Position numbers and translations under genes: made by a program. Source: Desulfobulbaceae bacterium UBA5611 (GTDB lineage Bacteria > Desulfobacterota > Desulfobulbia > Desulfobulbales > Desulfocapsaceae). From it: 64,000 bases of DNA. The notes beneath the pieces are model-generated. The model did no database searches, was not told the DNA's origin, and saw only the letters and a list, made by a program, of their open reading frames with translations. The stretch is from NCBI GenBank assembly GCA_002424635.1, contig DIKT01000026.1:23802-87801 (forward strand), given 5' to 3'. This document shows positions 55,097 to 63,593 of this stretch, in pieces. Every line of letters begins with the position of its first letter. Within the stretch, counting starts at the first letter, position 1.

Positions 55097-55170
55097 GCAT
55101 CTAACAAGACGCTCGTTCGGATGCAAACTACGCTGCGCTTCGTTTGCGCCGCACAGCTTAGTCGTTATGA
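55097..55170 (+). repeat. attC-like integron recombination site
   Basis: Cores: ATCTAAC (55099-55105) and GTTATGA (55164-55170), 72 nt apart. Between them is an imperfect palindrome with CGGATGCAAAC facing GTTTGCGCCG and a GCTTAGTC-type L' end, all features of attC sites. The second core deviates from GTTRRRY in one place, which is expected because its right half belongs to the neighbouring DNA. The ORF reading TTG at 55088 through this site is not a gene start. Confidence 0.8.
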
Positions 55171-55180
55171 GAAGAAAATA

Positions 55181-56101
55181 ATGAACCAGTACGAAGAAGG
55201 TTTTGGACATGCACTATTGTTTGGAATTGGAGCAGTTACAGCCATTATTGTCTTCAGCCTCATTCCGGTAGAGTTTTCAGAGATGATACAACCAGGACTA
55301 ACTATTCTAGGTTTTGTAGTTGGTTACGGATTATTGATATTCCAGTTAAATAAGCAACATAAAAACAATTTAAATCTACAGAGGGAACAGTTTAAAGCAA
55401 AAATTCAAAAAGAAATTTTCAATGAAATTAGCGACGGTATTAATCAATCAACAAATGCTCTCATAAAGGTTCAAAGCAAACTTTTTGCTGTCAGTCAAAA
55501 AATCGATAGCAAGCGGTTCTTAAAAAGTGAAGGAATAAATACAAAACCGTTATCTGAAAGAACAGTAGATTTCATTGACTATCATCATTCTTTTTCAAAA
55601 ACAATAATCGAAGTAATTTTTATTCTTGAGAAATTTGTAATCACAGATAGAATTTTTGAAATATTTAATATGGCTCTTCAGTCAGTTAGTTACGACCTGG
55701 ATAAAAGTTACCAAAAAGTTAACGATTCATTATTGAAATTTTTACCAATAGATTTACCGGAAGATAAGCAGCAAAAAATAGGTGTTGAAATTCTTGAGCC
55801 TAAAGAGAAAGGCGAGGTTGAGTTTGACACTCTAAAAAATAACATTTCTAACTACAATGAATTTATAATGGATATTACTAGCTATTTGCACGACCTAAAA
55901 ATTGAAGCGCAAAACATTCTTTTAGGAGAAATATTTGATAATAAAGTATCGCCTAGAAGACCAAATGATAGAGAATATGTTGTTGTCAGCAAGTCCACAA
56001 TAAGATCTTTAGATGAACAAGAACATTACTTTATGCATGAAACTGATTGGGGAAAAAACTGGCAAGCAGCATTAAAAAGGACAATAAATAAGGACAAATA
56101 G
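55181..56101 (+). CDS. Two-helix membrane protein, unknown, defence-island neighbour
   Basis: I use the ATG at 55181 (AGAAG upstream; 306 residues) since earlier codons lie in the attC site. Two N-terminal transmembrane helices (about 10-30 and 36-56) are followed by a long helical cytoplasmic part with likely coiled coil (LNLQREQFKAKIQKEIFNEI). It is very AT-rich. A two-TM plus helical architecture is common among accessory and defence proteins. No family is recognised, and I see no closing attC after it, so it is not clearly a second cassette. Confidence 0.65.
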   Translation: MNQYEEGFGHALLFGIGAVTAIIVFSLIPVEFSEMIQPGLTILGFVVGYGLLIFQLNKQHKNNLNLQREQFKAKIQKEIFNEISDGINQSTNALIKVQSKLFAVSQKIDSKRFLKSEGINTKPLSERTVDFIDYHHSFSKTIIEVIFILEKFVITDRIFEIFNMALQSVSYDLDKSYQKVNDSLLKFLPIDLPEDKQQKIGVEILEPKEKGEVEFDTLKNNISNYNEFIMDITSYLHDLKIEAQNILLGEIFDNKVSPRRPNDREYVVVSKSTIRSLDEQEHYFMHETDWGKNWQAALKRTINKDK

Positions 56102-56130
56102 GGGACAGGCCACTGGTCTGCCCCCTATTT
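56095..56130 (+). terminator. Intrinsic terminator after the unknown membrane gene
   Basis: AAATAGGGG pairs with CCCCTATTT across a second paired CAG/CTG and GCC/GGT inner stem. Stem spans 56095-56130 and overlaps the stop codon of the preceding gene. Confidence 0.7.
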
Positions 56131-56271
56131 CTCTGCTTTACGAAGCCCGGAAATCTAATCTTGCTCTTGAGTGAGTGTGCTGTGCTGACAGTGTTTGTTT
56201 TGATTTTTCATTATTAATATTTCAACCTATTGAATATTGGTAAAATATTGATATTAATAAAGAGACTTTTT

Positions 56272-57306
56272 TTGAGACAATCCTTTTATGATCTCAATCA
56301 TTCTGATTTAGCAATGGTTCTCAATCAGAATGATTTAAACCAATCAGCAGCGGCAATTCTTTTTAATTGGCATTACAAGAAAAAAGAAAATGCTCAATGC
56401 CATGAGAAAATTGCAAAAGGTTCATTGGCCTTTTTTCAAAATAATTTCGACTTCTCCCTTCCCGAAATCGATACGGTTCATCAGTCAAAAGATCGAACAG
56501 TAAAATTTCTCTTTAGGCTTCAAGACAATCACAAAATCGAAACCGTCCTTATTCCGTTTCATAATAAATATTCTATTTGCCTTTCATCACAGGTTGGCTG
56601 TGCCATGAATTGTTCTTTTTGTTCTACCGGAAGGCAAGGACTTACAAGAAATTTGACTACCAGTGAAATTGTTGGCCAGTTTCTCAAGGCCTGGCGTTGG
56701 TTAGCTGAAAACAGGCCTGGAGAAGAGCGGATTTTAAATATTGTTTTTATGGGACAAGGCGAACCGTTACATAATTTTGATGCCGTCAAAAAAGCGTGCG
56801 AAATATTTATATCACAACACGGTACTTCAATTGGTGTTCAAAAAATTACTATTTCAACGTCTGGTTATATTCCTGGACTTAAAAGATGGAGCCAGGAAAT
56901 TCCCGGAGTGAATCTGGCGTTATCTCTTCATTCATCCATTGCAGAAAAGAGGAATGAACTTCTTCCTATTAATAAGATATATCCACTTGCTGAAGTGTTG
57001 GCCTATATTAACAACATACCTTTACATAAAAAACAATTTATTACGTATGAATATCTTCTGATAAAAGATTTTAATGATTCTCCGGATGATGCTCAACAAT
57101 TAGGGACATTACTGGCTGGGAAAAGTGCCTATATAAACTTAATTCCTTTTAACTCATTCCCGGGATCACATTACAAACGTCCTCATGTGGATAAAATTGA
57201 GAAGTTTAAAGAAGTTTTAGATACTTTTAAAATTCCGACGTTAATACGAAGTGCTAAAGGCGATGATGTCTTGGCAGCATGTGGACAACTCAATTCTGAC
57301 AATTAA
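56272..57306 (+). CDS. RlmN-family radical SAM methyltransferase, AT-rich copy
   Basis: A 344-residue enzyme by my start (TTG at 56272 after AAAGAGA; TTG at 56230 is possible). The Cys cluster is CAMNCSFC (CX3CX2C), and GRQGLTRNLTTSEIVGQ, FMGQGEPLHNFDAV and the C-terminal GDDVLAACGQL (mechanistic Cys) fit RlmN, which methylates C2 of A2503 in 23S rRNA and A37 of some tRNAs. Relative Cfr proteins act on C8. AT-richness and position in the island suggest an acquired paralogue; another rlmN is likely elsewhere (inferred). Confidence 0.85.
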   Translation: MRQSFYDLNHSDLAMVLNQNDLNQSAAAILFNWHYKKKENAQCHEKIAKGSLAFFQNNFDFSLPEIDTVHQSKDRTVKFLFRLQDNHKIETVLIPFHNKYSICLSSQVGCAMNCSFCSTGRQGLTRNLTTSEIVGQFLKAWRWLAENRPGEERILNIVFMGQGEPLHNFDAVKKACEIFISQHGTSIGVQKITISTSGYIPGLKRWSQEIPGVNLALSLHSSIAEKRNELLPINKIYPLAEVLAYINNIPLHKKQFITYEYLLIKDFNDSPDDAQQLGTLLAGKSAYINLIPFNSFPGSHYKRPHVDKIEKFKEVLDTFKIPTLIRSAKGDDVLAACGQLNSDN

Positions 57307-57504
57307 AGAGCTGGCAGACTGTTGTTATGGAGGGAAAAGTGCTAATCACTCATCAATGCTGCGGATCGGCCCAAAAGTGGGCTTCCCGCGATTTCTTCGG
57401 TCGACATTTCAAGATCTAAAAGATGAAAACATTTTAGGTGCCGTTGAATTAAGCAAAAAAGTGTTACTTTTCGGGGTATTTTGGTGGGTAGACGGCAGAA
57501 GCCG

Positions 57505-57715
57505 CTCCAGGAAAACGCCGGGACTGCTTTGGCGATTTCCTGGAAGCGGCATAAGGTGCCGTAATCAAATAAGCAAAACAGCGTTGCTTATTTCATAGGC
57601 ATTTGAGCGGGTAGCGGCCAGAGCCACTCCAGGAAAACGCCGGGACTGCTTTGGCGATTTCCTGGAAGCGGCATAAGGTGCCGTAATCAAATAAGCAAAA
57701 CAGCGTTGCTTATTT
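57505..57715. repeat. 89-bp element in two perfect direct copies
   Basis: 57505-57593 and 57627-57715 are identical, offset 122 bp. Each copy has a long hairpin (GGAAA facing TTTCC around an inner CGCC/GGCG stem, with GCCGCTCCAGG-like flanks) and a second hairpin AAATAAGCAA/TTGCTTATTT, which ends by T-rich sequence. A decayed third copy of the second half lies at about 57438-57474 (GGTGCCGT...AAGCAAAA). ACGGCACCT at the end is the inverse of AGGTGCCGT inside the unit. Nothing coding is evident. It lies between rlmN and the end of the amylosucrase gene. Confidence 0.85.
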
Positions 57716-57726
57716 AATAACGGCAC

Positions 57727-59679
57727 CTAATCACTCAGCCAGTAAAACTGGTATGGTGGAATCACCAGCTCTTCCTTAAACATGGCGGGGCGCTCTCCTG
57801 AATACAAATCCCTGACCGCACCATAGCGGAAATAAGCCTGCCCGCCTATATCCTCCAGATTCAGGTGTTGGGGAGCGCTGTCAAAGTTCGCCACCACCAG
57901 CACCCGGCTGGTCGGCTGGATAAAATCGAACCTGGAAAAGACAAAGAGATGCGGATTGCCCACATCCAGTAGTTCACGGTTGTTGAAATCGGCAAAGGCC
58001 GCTACTTCCTTGCGCACGGCGATCATCTTTTTGATGGCAGTAAACAACCGGTATTCCACTGTTCCCGGGGTATTGCGTAATTCCGCCCTTTCCCAGTCCA
58101 TCAGCGGACGATGAGCCCAGCGGCTGTCGTTGGCCTTGGCCGGGTCGGCCAGATAATTACGGTCATTGAGGGTGCCGATGGCATCCCCATAATAAAGGAG
58201 CGGTATCCCGCCAAAGGCCATGATCATGCCATGCAGCAGCAGGATGGTCTTGATGGCAACATCGATCCGCTCAGGGTCATCGGCCGCCAGGGCGCTTTCC
58301 AGTCCCGCCAGAGAGGCCAGCGAGCCGGAGATCCGGGTGTCACCGGTCTTGTCATTGTGGCCGAAGGGCAGCCCGCGGGCCGGGGAGGCCTCGTAATTGC
58401 CGGTAAAATAGTCCACCAGAAACTGGCGGTGCGCCTGGGGATCATAGTCCACTGCCCGGATGTCGTTGTCGTCAAAGCCAAGCCCGATATCATCATGGCA
58501 GCGCAGGTAATTGAGCCAGGTGGCGCGATCCAGCTTGGCGGGCAGGCTCTTGACTCCCTGAGTCAGCAGTCGGGCATTTTTGGTGGCCACCGCATCCCAG
58601 AGCAGCGCCATGAAGGTGGCGTTATAGGCAATTTCGCACTCCTTGGCGTTGATGGCGTCTTCGCCGAAATACTTGATGATCTCCACCGGGGCGACGATGG
58701 CCTCGGCAATGAACAAGACACCGGGGGCCGTGACCTGACAGCAATCCTTCAGCAGCTGCAGCAGCAAATGGGCCTCGCGCTCATTCTGACAGATGCTGCC
58801 GATCTTTTTCCATAGAAAGGCGACCGCATCGAGGCGCAGGATATCTGCTCCCTGATTGGCCCAGTAGAGGATGATATCAAGCATCTCGATGAACACCGCC
58901 GGGTTGCTGTAATTCAGATCCCACTGGTAACTGTTGAAGACGGTCATCACCCATTTGCCCATGGCCTCGTCCCAGGTGAAATTGCCGGGGGCGGTTTCCG
59001 GGAAGATCTCCGGCATGCTGACCTCAAACATATCCGGCACCTCGCGGTTGTCGAAAATGTAGTAGTAATCGTGATAGCGGCTGTCACCTGCCCGTGCCTG
59101 TTGAGCCCAGTGGTGCTGGTCGGAGGTATGATTGAGCACGACATCCAGGGTCAGCAGAATTTTGCGCTTGCACAGCTCTCCTGCCAGTTCCTGCAGATCC
59201 TCCATCCTGCCGAAACGGCTATCGATCTGCCGAAAATCGCTGACTGCATAGCCGCCGTCGCGGGCTCCTTCCGGGCATTGCATCATCGGCATGAGATGGA
59301 CCATGTTGACGCCCAGCTCCGGAAAATAGTTGACCCGCCGGATCAAATCAGGCAGGTCACGGGCAAAACCGTCAACATAGAGGGCCATGCCCACCCATTC
59401 CTGACTGAGAAACCAGTTATGGTTCTTTTCACGCTCAAGGTCGGACTGGCGCAGATGATCAGGCCGCTGTACATACTGCCGGGCCATGGTTTCCACCAGC
59501 GCCTGGATCTGCGGCCGAAAATCGTCCCTTTTACCGTACAGGATAGTAAAAAGCGAGTAGATGGGATAAAAATTCGCCCCCAGCCGGGTATAGAAATAAC
59601 GCAACTCCGCCCCTTGAATTTCCGGGTCGAGTTCACTGAGGATATCGTTTAACAGGGAATGGGATACTTGTTCGTACAT
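57727..59679 (-). CDS. ams: Amylosucrase (GH13)
   Basis: A 650-residue enzyme that uses sucrose to build alpha-1,4-glucan and release fructose. N-terminal helical domain (about 1-95). Barrel motifs: YFPELGVNMVHLMPMMQCP, LTLDVVLNHTSDQHHW, ILRLDAVAFLWK (nucleophile Asp), LFIAEAIVAPVE (Glu acid/base), LRCHDDIGLGF (stabilising Asp). Full length. It is the last gene of the sps-spp-fruK-ams operon, 9 bp after fruK. Confidence 0.94.
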   Translation of the reverse strand: MYEQVSHSLLNDILSELDPEIQGAELRYFYTRLGANFYPIYSLFTILYGKRDDFRPQIQALVETMARQYVQRPDHLRQSDLEREKNHNWFLSQEWVGMALYVDGFARDLPDLIRRVNYFPELGVNMVHLMPMMQCPEGARDGGYAVSDFRQIDSRFGRMEDLQELAGELCKRKILLTLDVVLNHTSDQHHWAQQARAGDSRYHDYYYIFDNREVPDMFEVSMPEIFPETAPGNFTWDEAMGKWVMTVFNSYQWDLNYSNPAVFIEMLDIILYWANQGADILRLDAVAFLWKKIGSICQNEREAHLLLQLLKDCCQVTAPGVLFIAEAIVAPVEIIKYFGEDAINAKECEIAYNATFMALLWDAVATKNARLLTQGVKSLPAKLDRATWLNYLRCHDDIGLGFDDNDIRAVDYDPQAHRQFLVDYFTGNYEASPARGLPFGHNDKTGDTRISGSLASLAGLESALAADDPERIDVAIKTILLLHGMIMAFGGIPLLYYGDAIGTLNDRNYLADPAKANDSRWAHRPLMDWERAELRNTPGTVEYRLFTAIKKMIAVRKEVAAFADFNNRELLDVGNPHLFVFSRFDFIQPTSRVLVVANFDSAPQHLNLEDIGGQAYFRYGAVRDLYSGERPAMFKEELVIPPYQFYWLSD

Positions 59680-59688
59680 GCTGGTCCT

Positions 59689-60600
59689 CTAGGTGAGCTG
59701 CCACGACTCAATGAATGGCTGGTAGAAATCAAGGTCGCGGCTGGTCGCACCCCGCAGGCCGACCACGGCACCGGCAAACTGCTGGGCGTAACGCAGGGTC
59801 TGCTCCATCGGCCATCCTTTCAACAGTCCCACAATCAGCACACTACTGAAGGCATCACCGGCACCAACGGTATCAACCACCCTGGCCGCCTGCTCCGGTC
59901 TGACTCGCAGACGTTCACCCTGGGCCGAGATAGCCATGGCGCCTGCTTTGCCCTGAGTCACGATCAGCCAGGCCAGCGGCAGAGCATCAAGGAGATAGTG
60001 GATACGGCTCTCGATATCGCCGCGCTGGGGGACGATCTGCGCCAGTTCGTCCGTATTAAGCTTGAGCCAGGACACGCCCTCCAGCAGCCGGCCGATGGCG
60101 TCGCGATCCCACCACGGATCGCGCAGATTAATATCGATGAACCGCGGTACGCTGCTCTGTTTCTGCAGCCACTGCCAGCTAGTGCGTGACACAACCTGCC
60201 GCAGGGCCAGACTGCCATGATAGAGCAGACCGGCAGCCGGTAAGGCAGGCAGCCCCTCAGGACGGATATAATCCCAGGCACTGTCCGGCACGATATGATA
60301 GTGCGGTTCACCCTGGCGGAAGCTGACATCGACCACCCCCGTGGGATAGCGGTTGTTGGTCTGCAGGCCGGAGAGATCCATACCCCAGTCCTGCATGGCA
60401 CGGCGGACCTGTTCGCCCAAAGGATCAGCGCCGACGCTGGAGATGAACATGGGTTCCAGGCCGAATGGTTGCAGGTGCCAGGCCACATTGAATGGTGCGC
60501 CGCCAAGAATGGCGGTGCCATCGGCAAAACGGTCAAAGAGCACCTCACCGAAGATAAGCGGGCGGGCAGTGGTGGCCGATGCGAGCGTGTCCCTGATCAT
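59689..60600 (-). CDS. PfkB-family fructokinase
   Basis: A 303-residue sugar kinase. The PfkB motif near the N-terminus is FGEVLFDRFADGTAILGGAPFNVAWHL, and VDTVGAGDAFSSVLIVGLLKG holds the anion hole and catalytic Asp. Next to amylosucrase, the likely substrate is fructose released from sucrose, to give fructose-6-phosphate, also the substrate of sucrose-phosphate synthase. It begins at the end of the phosphatase gene, so the operon is tightly packed. Specificity is inferred from context. Confidence 0.88.
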   Translation of the reverse strand: MIRDTLASATTARPLIFGEVLFDRFADGTAILGGAPFNVAWHLQPFGLEPMFISSVGADPLGEQVRRAMQDWGMDLSGLQTNNRYPTGVVDVSFRQGEPHYHIVPDSAWDYIRPEGLPALPAAGLLYHGSLALRQVVSRTSWQWLQKQSSVPRFIDINLRDPWWDRDAIGRLLEGVSWLKLNTDELAQIVPQRGDIESRIHYLLDALPLAWLIVTQGKAGAMAISAQGERLRVRPEQAARVVDTVGAGDAFSSVLIVGLLKGWPMEQTLRYAQQFAGAVVGLRGATSRDLDFYQPFIESWQLT

Positions 60601-61446
60601 CTATTCACCCTCCAGCCGGGCCGTGAGTGCCGGGTGGTAATGGGCCAGTCCCTCAATAATACCGGCCGCATAGTTGCCGTTCATGCCGTGAAAGCCGCCA
60701 CGGGCAAGATACAGGGCCGATGCCGTCCCCGCCCTCTCTGCCATCTGCTGCGCCTCCCGCTTGATTTCAGGACTGGCGTTATGCACCAGAATGGCGGGAA
60801 TCGGGCTGACCAGTACCGGCAGATCGTTGCCGCTGTCGCCGGCAAAGACCGTCTTGTTGAGATCAAAACCCTGCTCTTCCATCAGAAACTCAATGGCGTG
60901 TCGTTTGGTGGCACGGGCAGGTAATACATCCAGCAGCCCGATGGCGGCAGGTTCATCAATGCTCCAGATCAGGCTGGCGCGGATGCCCTCTTGCCGCAGG
61001 CGCCGCTCCATTACCTCCAGCAGTTCCCCGTGATTGACGTCCAGACTGACATAATAGCTCAGTTTGTGACTGTTCTGCTTAGATTCTTCCTGAAGCTGCA
61101 GGGCGGGCAGACCTTGCAGCAGAGTGGCCAGTTGCGCATGGCTGCGTCCTCCCCAGTCGAGCGCGATATGCGCCTCCCATGCTTCCCAATGCTCCCAGTG
61201 CCAGCCGGCGCAGGTATAGATGGTGGAGCCCACATCCCCGAGCACGAAAGCAGGTAGCGGCAGATTATATGCCTCGACAGCGTCCCTGACCAGTTTTTGA
61301 TCACGGCCGGTGACATAGGCCAGCACGATTTCCGGCAAGGCCGCCAGCCTATGGAACCATTGGCGGGCCTCGGATGATTCCACGTCTTTCCCGTTGGGGA
61401 TCAGGGTGCGGTCGAGATCGGTACAGATCAGCAGGTGCTCTCTCAT
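60601..61446 (-). CDS. Sucrose-6-phosphate phosphatase (HAD-IIB)
   Basis: A 281-residue HAD phosphatase. Motif I is ICTDLDRTLIPNG (DxDxT intact), motif II lies near ALPEIVLAYVTGRDQ, the cap domain follows, motif III/IV region includes KTVFAGDSGNDLPVL (GDSxND). The DLDRT and capped fold match plant and cyanobacterial SPP. It should release sucrose from sucrose-6-phosphate made by the upstream enzyme. Its start overlaps the stop of sps by 4 bp. Confidence 0.9.
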   Translation of the reverse strand: MREHLLICTDLDRTLIPNGKDVESSEARQWFHRLAALPEIVLAYVTGRDQKLVRDAVEAYNLPLPAFVLGDVGSTIYTCAGWHWEHWEAWEAHIALDWGGRSHAQLATLLQGLPALQLQEESKQNSHKLSYYVSLDVNHGELLEVMERRLRQEGIRASLIWSIDEPAAIGLLDVLPARATKRHAIEFLMEEQGFDLNKTVFAGDSGNDLPVLVSPIPAILVHNASPEIKREAQQMAERAGTASALYLARGGFHGMNGNYAAGIIEGLAHYHPALTARLEGE

Positions 61447-63593
61447 GTCATTTCCACCTCACAGCTCTGGAAGAAGTCGTAATGTTCGATGGCCTCCAGG
61501 ATCCCTTCGGCGCAGGGACGCGTGGCAAAAAAAATCTTCTCGGCATTTTCGAGATCGGAAAGCTCTTCATCATGACGGTTGGCCACCACGACGGCCAGGG
61601 TGTTGCCGCGCATCATGTCTTCATCGCTGCCGGAACCGCCTGCGGCCAGAACTCGCTCCAGAGGAATATCCAGTTTGTCGGCGACCCAGCGCAGCGCCAG
61701 CCCTTTAGAGGCGCGTACCGGGACGATATCAAGGTATTGTCCGAATGAGAGTACAGCATTCACCGTCTGGCCTTCCTGATGGAGCAGGCTGTTGATGTGC
61801 TGGATGTCCGGCGCGGTTTGCGGATCGATATAATAACTCACCTTGAAACGGTTCTGTTCGCTCTTGGGCTGCAGTTTCAGCCCCGGCAGTTCGCTCAGGA
61901 CACTGCGGATGATGCGCGGATGCCAGAGATGATCTATATGTCTCTCCCAGGCCGTATCCGGCATGAGGTTGGGGGCGTAGTTGATTTCCGTGCCCAGGCT
62001 GGTAATCAGCACATTCGGCATGGGGATCCGGTGTTTTTTCAGGACCTGGATGGCGGAATCCAGCCGCCGTCCGGTGACAATGCCGAACAGGACGCACCGG
62101 CGGTTGGCCTGCAGTGCTTCGACAAAACAGGCCAGCGCCTGAGGATCCCCCAGGAGGTTATGATCGAGACTGGAAAACAGCGCCCGGTCATGATGAAGCT
62201 GCGGGCGACGTCTGGTGCGTAACGGCGGGGAGGCTTCTGTTCGGGCCAGCAGCGGCCGCAGGACAGCCAGATACTTTTCCGTATGCGCCTGCCACGAATA
62301 ATGCTGACGCACACCCTGCAAGCCATGCACGGCCAGTTTTTCCCACTCTTGCGGTTCGGTCAGGACGCGCAATATTTTGGCAATAATATCAATTCGGTCC
62401 AGCGGATCGATCAGGTAACCGTTGCCGCAGTTGCCGATGATGTCGGTGGGGCCGCCGTCTTCGGTGGCGACAATCGGCACACCGCTGGCCGCCGCCTCAA
62501 TCAGGGTCAGGCCAAAAGGCTCGGTCAGCGCTGGATTGACAAAGACGCCTTTACTCAGGGCCGCGAGCCGGTAAAGAATGGACACCTCAGAGGCCTGGTG
62601 ATGCTTGGGATAGGCCACTTTCCCGTACAGGTCATACTGATCAACGGTCAGCAGGAGATCATTCAGTACCTCCTGGGCTCCGGTATCCATGTCGCTGATG
62701 TCATCACGGTTCCCGACGATGATGATGAGATTGGCCAGTTGCTGCAGTTCCGGTGATTCCCCATAGGCGCTGACCAGTTCCCCGATATTCTTGCGCGGAT
62801 CAGGCCGCGACAGGGCCAGGATCATCGGCTTGGCGGGATCCTGCAGGAAACGGGCGATCTCGGCACCAATCGCACTCCTGTCTTCGTCACCCAGAGGGGC
62901 ATGAAACTGCTCCAGATCCGTGCCCGGCGGTACCACCCGCATCCGTTCGGGCTGATAATGGTCGTAGAGAGCATACTGTTCCTCCACCTCCTGCCGGGTG
63001 CTGGTGATAACACGCTCAGCCACACTCAAGGTGGTTTCCTCGGCCTCAATACGACGGGTGATATTATAACGGGTTTCCAGGGACGCCTTGCTGTGACCGG
63101 CAGCCAGGAGCTGGCGGCGCTTGCTGCGCCCCAGGGAATGACCGGTGTGGACCAGTGGAATACCCAGCTGATGGACAATGCGAGTACCGACATAGCCGGC
63201 ATCGGCATAGTGGCTGTGGATGATGGCGGGTTTGCGGAACTGCTGTTTGAGATAGTCAAGCACCGAGTCGGCGAAGTTATCCAGAGAGTCCCACAGCTGC
63301 TCTTTCGGCAGATAAATCTCCTCACCGCAGTCAATGCGCACGATCTGGACATTATCACCAAGCCTTTCAAAGGGCTGGGCATAATCGGCACTGACAGAAG
63401 GATCAACCACCCTCCGGGTCAGCAAATCAACATGGCCGACCTCGGGATGGGCTCCCAGAGCCCGCGCCAGCTCCACCACATATTTAGTCTGACCACCGGT
63501 ATCGGCATCGCGCCCGAGTTCCAGGTTTTGCCCGCGGATCAGACCGTGGATGCTGATCAGGACAATGTAAGGTTTGCTGGCATCACTTGTCAT
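61443..63593 (-). CDS. Sucrose-phosphate synthase with C-terminal HAD-like domain
   Basis: A 716-residue protein. N-terminal GT4 glycosyltransferase (about 5-450): IHGLIRGQNLELGRDADTGG, HSHYADAGYVG, HTGHSLGRSKRRQLL, LALSRPDPRKNIGELV and PALTEPFGLTLIEAAASGVP (UDP-glucose site). A C-terminal HAD-like domain (about 475-710) follows. In its motif I the nucleophile aspartate is replaced (FSSLDHNL, compared with the DLDRT of the neighbouring phosphatase), so this domain is probably inactive, leaving the separate spp enzyme to do the hydrolysis. First gene of the operon; AGGGG precedes its start. Confidence 0.93.
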   Translation of the reverse strand: MTSDASKPYIVLISIHGLIRGQNLELGRDADTGGQTKYVVELARALGAHPEVGHVDLLTRRVVDPSVSADYAQPFERLGDNVQIVRIDCGEEIYLPKEQLWDSLDNFADSVLDYLKQQFRKPAIIHSHYADAGYVGTRIVHQLGIPLVHTGHSLGRSKRRQLLAAGHSKASLETRYNITRRIEAEETTLSVAERVITSTRQEVEEQYALYDHYQPERMRVVPPGTDLEQFHAPLGDEDRSAIGAEIARFLQDPAKPMILALSRPDPRKNIGELVSAYGESPELQQLANLIIIVGNRDDISDMDTGAQEVLNDLLLTVDQYDLYGKVAYPKHHQASEVSILYRLAALSKGVFVNPALTEPFGLTLIEAAASGVPIVATEDGGPTDIIGNCGNGYLIDPLDRIDIIAKILRVLTEPQEWEKLAVHGLQGVRQHYSWQAHTEKYLAVLRPLLARTEASPPLRTRRRPQLHHDRALFSSLDHNLLGDPQALACFVEALQANRRCVLFGIVTGRRLDSAIQVLKKHRIPMPNVLITSLGTEINYAPNLMPDTAWERHIDHLWHPRIIRSVLSELPGLKLQPKSEQNRFKVSYYIDPQTAPDIQHINSLLHQEGQTVNAVLSFGQYLDIVPVRASKGLALRWVADKLDIPLERVLAAGGSGSDEDMMRGNTLAVVVANRHDEELSDLENAEKIFFATRPCAEGILEAIEHYDFFQSCEVEMT

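Larger units (their letters stand above)
53578..55164 (+). mobile_element. Putative integron gene cassette carrying Kiwa
   Basis: Left edge: GTTAGAT (53577-53583), a GTTRRRY core, with TGTTAGATGC (53576-53585) as the extended form. Right edge: an attC-like site whose first core ATCTAAC (extended GCATCTAACA, 55097-55106) is the exact reverse complement of those ten bases. In a circular cassette the two would pair to form one attC, which is what integron recombination predicts. The kwaA start lies 24 bp after the boundary and kwaB ends 5 bp before attC, the usual compact cassette spacing. No integrase or second attC is seen. Confidence 0.8.

Noticed and set aside
55088..55180. N-terminal extension of the unknown membrane gene (TTG start)
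   Set aside because: These codons fall inside the attC-like site; an ATG with a ribosome binding site exists at 55181.
57307..57504. Coding continuation after the RlmN-like gene
   Set aside because: A frame runs on to 57598, but it covers the repeat and has no start or motif of its own.
57430..57730. CRISPR array
   Set aside because: Only two long perfect copies with 33 bp between them, no regular 30-40-nt repeat/spacer pattern and no cas genes.
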